64,000 bases of DNA from Rhizobiales bacterium IMCC20636. Its GTDB lineage: Bacteria; Pseudomonadota; Alphaproteobacteria; Rhizobiales; GCA-2746425. The stretch's first letter is position 1, and each line of letters starts with the position of its first letter. A program made the position numbers and the translations under genes. The DNA lies in NCBI GenBank assembly GCA_016865015.1, contig CP018226.1, forward strand, positions 1,581,001 through 1,645,000, read 5' to 3'. The notes under the pieces were generated by a model. The model did not search any database, had not been told where the DNA came from, and saw only the letters and a list, made by a program, of their open reading frames with translations. This document shows, piece after piece, positions 61,455 to 64,000 of this stretch.

Positions 61455-62460
61455 TCTGGATTCTTTCCTTGTCTGCCGCGATGGTCACAGAGCGCCAGTC
61501 TATGGCGGGGCAGGTGTCGTCTTCCTGCATGGCCAGCCGGGCGGCTGCATGAGCATGTTGGAGGATATTTTCAGCGGCTATAGCAGTCTTGCTGCACAAT
61601 GCAAAAAGGCTGGCTGCCGCAAACATGTCGCCAGCTCCGGTCATGCGAAATCGCTGCCGTGACAAATCGTCTGCTTCTGTCAGATGCGCTACAGGCGCTT
61701 TGACAACCAATTGCATGTCTTGGTCAGGTATTTTGCGCGCAAATGCGCCGCGTTTGGCACCATCGCTGACAATACACAGGGGCAGTCCGATATTGACCAG
61801 TCCTTCGGCTGCTGATGCCGCATCCGCAAAGGGTGTGTCTGCAAGTGCCTCAGCTTCCTGTCGATTGCAGATGATGCCATCGATATGTGGCAGCAACGCG
61901 GTCAGATCAACGGCTTTGGCTGGAGAAACCACCACGAGAAACAATGGCCTGTCGCCTTTCAGGCTGGCTAATTCTGCCAGAGCAGGTGGGGCGATGTTGG
62001 TGTCGGCAATCCAGTGTGTGCAAATCGCACCGGCCAATGCAACCTGACGCGCCCATATCTCATTCATGTGCTCATGCAGCGCCATATCGGCAAGGCCTGC
62101 GATGACGTCACCTGACGGGTCATGCATTACGGTGTAGGTGGGCGTTGCGCCGCCGGGAAAAATGCAGTCAGGAATGATGTTAAGGCCGTCTTCGAGTAAT
62201 TGTCTGCGCACTGTTTGCGCAGACGCATCATCGGAAAAAACCGAGGCAAACATCACCTGTGCCCCAAAATGTGCCAGATGTCTGGCGACATTTGCTGCAA
62301 CGCCGCCAATTGTCTGCTGCCAATGGCCGGGATGCGATTGCCCTGGGTGAAAAGGGGTTTCGAAGAGGCCAACCCGATCGATCAGCGCGCCGCCGAACAC
62401 GCAGAAAGAGGCTGATACCGACTGGTCCTCCAAACCCCGTGCTCTCGCAGCTAACGCCAA
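61447..62460 (-). CDS. psuK: PfkB-family carbohydrate kinase, probable pseudouridine kinase
   Basis: 337 residues. N-terminal GGALIDRVGLFE and TIGGVAANVARHLAHFGAQV, C-terminal RMTGAGDMFAAASLF with the anion-hole GAGD and catalytic Asp, are PfkB signatures. Overlap with psuG makes pseudouridine kinase (substrate supply for PsuG) the best assignment. Start 62460 overlaps the binding-protein gene by 10 bp. A ribokinase role cannot be excluded on motifs alone. Confidence 0.88.
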   Translation of the reverse strand: MALAARARGLEDQSVSASFCVFGGALIDRVGLFETPFHPGQSHPGHWQQTIGGVAANVARHLAHFGAQVMFASVFSDDASAQTVRRQLLEDGLNIIPDCIFPGGATPTYTVMHDPSGDVIAGLADMALHEHMNEIWARQVALAGAICTHWIADTNIAPPALAELASLKGDRPLFLVVVSPAKAVDLTALLPHIDGIICNRQEAEALADTPFADAASAAEGLVNIGLPLCIVSDGAKRGAFARKIPDQDMQLVVKAPVAHLTEADDLSRQRFRMTGAGDMFAAASLFALCSKTAIAAENILQHAHAAARLAMQEDDTCPAIDWRSVTIAADKERIQND

Positions 62461-63728
62461 TTCGCGCCTTTTATCCGTTTCAAGCGCCGTTCCAGAATGG
62501 TGACATTCTCTTCGGCTGATCCATTGGCGGACAAGGTGTTGTGAACTGCGGTCCAGAATTCGCTGCTGACGAGATTATAATTGTGCTTTGTGGCAGCGGC
62601 AGGCAGTTGAACTGCATTTTCCAGAATGCCTTTCCAACGCCGGATACCGGGCTGCTGGGTTGTGACATCCACATCATTGTACAATGCAATGATGGTTGGC
62701 AGTTTTCCCTGCTGAATGGCCCGTTGTTCCTGCACATCACTTGAGGCCAGATAGAGTGCAAGCGCAGTTGCTTCTTCAGGATGTGGTGTGTAACGCGACA
62801 CCGCCACATTCCATCCGCCCAGTGTGGCAGCCGGGCTGGATCCGCCCTGGCCAATGGGCAGGCTCGTCATTTCGAACTGATCCTTCAGCGGGCCATTATC
62901 TGCTTTGCTGCTTGCAAATTCGTCAGACGTACCGCGGAAAAACACTGCATTGCCAGCATCCCAAACCTTTCGGGCATCTTCCTGGGTGTATTCAAGGACT
63001 GCCAATGGCGAAATGTCCCCGATCCAGGACAGGGCAATCTTCAATGCTTCAGCTGCTCTGGTGTTGTTGATGGATATCGTGCCATCCGGCTCTATAATCT
63101 GGCCGCCGCCATGGGATTTGATCCATTCCAGAGCATTTGCCGTCAAATCTTCACCCAGGGCGCCTGGAAAGACGAAGCCCGCCATTTCCAGATTGCCTTC
63201 AGCACGCTCGGCTTCCTGAATGCTGCGTGCAGTATCGACCATCTCCGACCAGCTTGCCGGGACAAAGGCCACATGTTTTTCCAGCAGATCCCTGCGGTAA
63301 AACAGAGCCGCCGCCTCGGCAAAGATCGGAAGGGCGAGTAATTTTCCATCGACAGTCTGCGATTCGATTGTCACGGGAAAGTGGGTCGGGATGACGGTGT
63401 CTGCGGCCACAGCCATATCCAGAAAATGCTCGGACAGCTGGGGGGCCCAGGTTGAGTCTGTCATATAGAGATCGATGTCTTCATTCTGCGCGTTCAGCCA
63501 AAGCGAATAGCGCTCGAATTGATCATTTGTATAGCGTGGCAGAGGGACGATTTCGACCTTGTTGCCGGTGCGGTCTTCATAGACGGCAAGATTGGCACGC
63601 AGAATTTGCAGGTCCCGACCTTCCCAGCCGGTGACAATTGACAAATCGACCGCCAGCGACGCGCTGACATTCCCGAAGGCCGCCATGAAAACAGCAGCAA
63701 CTGCAAGGTATCTGTTGTGTAATCTCAT
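62451..63728 (-). CDS. Extracellular solute-binding protein, sugar ABC type
   Basis: 425 residues. Signal peptide (RYLAVAAVFMAAFGNVSASLA) ends before VDLSIVTGWEGRDLQILRANLAVYEDRTGNKVEIVPLPRY. It belongs to the MalE-like family 1 group: KLLALPIFAEAAALFYRRDLLEKH, NAVFFRGTSDEFASSKADNGPLKD and GGWNVAVSRYTPHPEEATALALYLAS are typical. Overlap with the kinase gene suggests that the imported compound is a nucleoside such as pseudouridine, but no permease or ATPase is present in the window; they may lie beyond 64000 or elsewhere. Highly suggestive but unproven ligand. Confidence 0.9.
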   Translation of the reverse strand: MRLHNRYLAVAAVFMAAFGNVSASLAVDLSIVTGWEGRDLQILRANLAVYEDRTGNKVEIVPLPRYTNDQFERYSLWLNAQNEDIDLYMTDSTWAPQLSEHFLDMAVAADTVIPTHFPVTIESQTVDGKLLALPIFAEAAALFYRRDLLEKHVAFVPASWSEMVDTARSIQEAERAEGNLEMAGFVFPGALGEDLTANALEWIKSHGGGQIIEPDGTISINNTRAAEALKIALSWIGDISPLAVLEYTQEDARKVWDAGNAVFFRGTSDEFASSKADNGPLKDQFEMTSLPIGQGGSSPAATLGGWNVAVSRYTPHPEEATALALYLASSDVQEQRAIQQGKLPTIIALYNDVDVTTQQPGIRRWKGILENAVQLPAAATKHNYNLVSSEFWTAVHNTLSANGSAEENVTILERRLKRIKGANWR

Positions 63729-63952
63729 ACATCATTCCTCTCAAAACCGGACAATTGAAGCAGCTTTGGCTGCGTCAGGCATTCACTCTCGTGCACCGGA
63801 TCAGATGTCAGAAGGTTTTCTATACAATGCTCTGCAGTTAATTGGGAGATTGTATTGCGGCTTTATGTACAACAAATTGGAGTCCGAACCAGACAACGGG
63901 TGGCAATGCATGGTTCAACAGGACAGGATCCAAATCGTAATTTGACCCGTTT

Positions 63953-63962
63953 AAAGCGCTTT
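63953..63962. promoter_or_regulatory. LacI-type palindrome AAAGCGCTTT
   Basis: Ten-base perfect palindrome with the central CG typical of LacI/GalR-family operators, 225 bp upstream of the binding-protein start. The rest of 63729-64000 shows no gene. It could regulate the psu genes or a gene outside the window. Confidence 0.4.
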
Positions 63963-64000
63963 GAGATGGCAAATGATGGTTGTATTCTTCAAAAACACAT

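Overview
The window reads as chromosomal DNA of an alphaproteobacterium, most probably of the Hyphomicrobiales (Rhizobiales) and perhaps marine. Evidence is the flagellar gene set (FliX, a short rod-binding FlgJ without muramidase, a MotE-like protein, a DUF6468-like protein, a giant TPR protein), a CckA-type cell-cycle kinase, CtrA-like boxes (TTAA-N7-TTAA) at flagellar promoters, an alphaproteobacterial DksA lacking most zinc cysteines, and an ArsR-methyltransferase gene fused operon-wise to metF. No rRNA, tRNA or CRISPR array was seen.

Layout. 1-7 kb: ettA, an MFS transporter, an extensin-like peptidase, an amidase, a 30-residue membrane peptide and an azoreductase. 7-14 kb: the most unusual locus, a compact class II lanthipeptide-type cluster on the minus strand (Sec-signal-bearing, Cys/Thr-rich precursor; LanM synthetase; a small secreted Cys-containing protein translationally coupled to LanM; a membrane protein; a hybrid histidine kinase) with a convergent NarL-type response regulator. 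No LanT/C39 transporter is visible. 14-16 kb: metF with its ArsR-methyltransferase regulator. 16-29 kb: a catabolic/transport block with a fused hydantoinase/5-oxoprolinase, two cupins, a TAXI-type TRAP system and a divergent DctPQM TRAP system, a GlcG/HbpS-like protein and an unassigned polytopic membrane protein. 29-32 kb: EamA exporter, TerB-DnaJ protein and a cell-wall amidase.

32-60 kb: flagellar superlocus. flgI-flgJ-flgN-like, flgF-flgG-flgA-flgH and fliP-fliO run on the minus strand. fliX, dksA, fliL-fliM-DUF6468-motE, the 1207-residue TPR gene, flgB-flgC-fliE-fliQ-fliR-flhB and cckA run on the plus strand. An IclR/RidA/amino-acid ABC transporter/D-threonine-aldolase-like island (46.1-51.6 kb) interrupts it. 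CckA would feed the CckA-ChpT-CtrA relay that, in related bacteria, controls class II flagellar genes, so sensor and target promoters lie in one window.

60-64 kb: pseudouridine catabolism (psuG and a PfkB kinase) with an ABC sugar-type binding protein.

A 261-bp MITE-like element with TA duplications and about 24-bp terminal inverted repeats occurs twice intact (32466-32726, 45819-46079) and once as a left-end remnant (60503-about 60545). In all three places its terminal G, together with the TA target, forms the TAG stop codon of the adjacent gene, and the remnant also encodes the C-terminal tail of PsuG.
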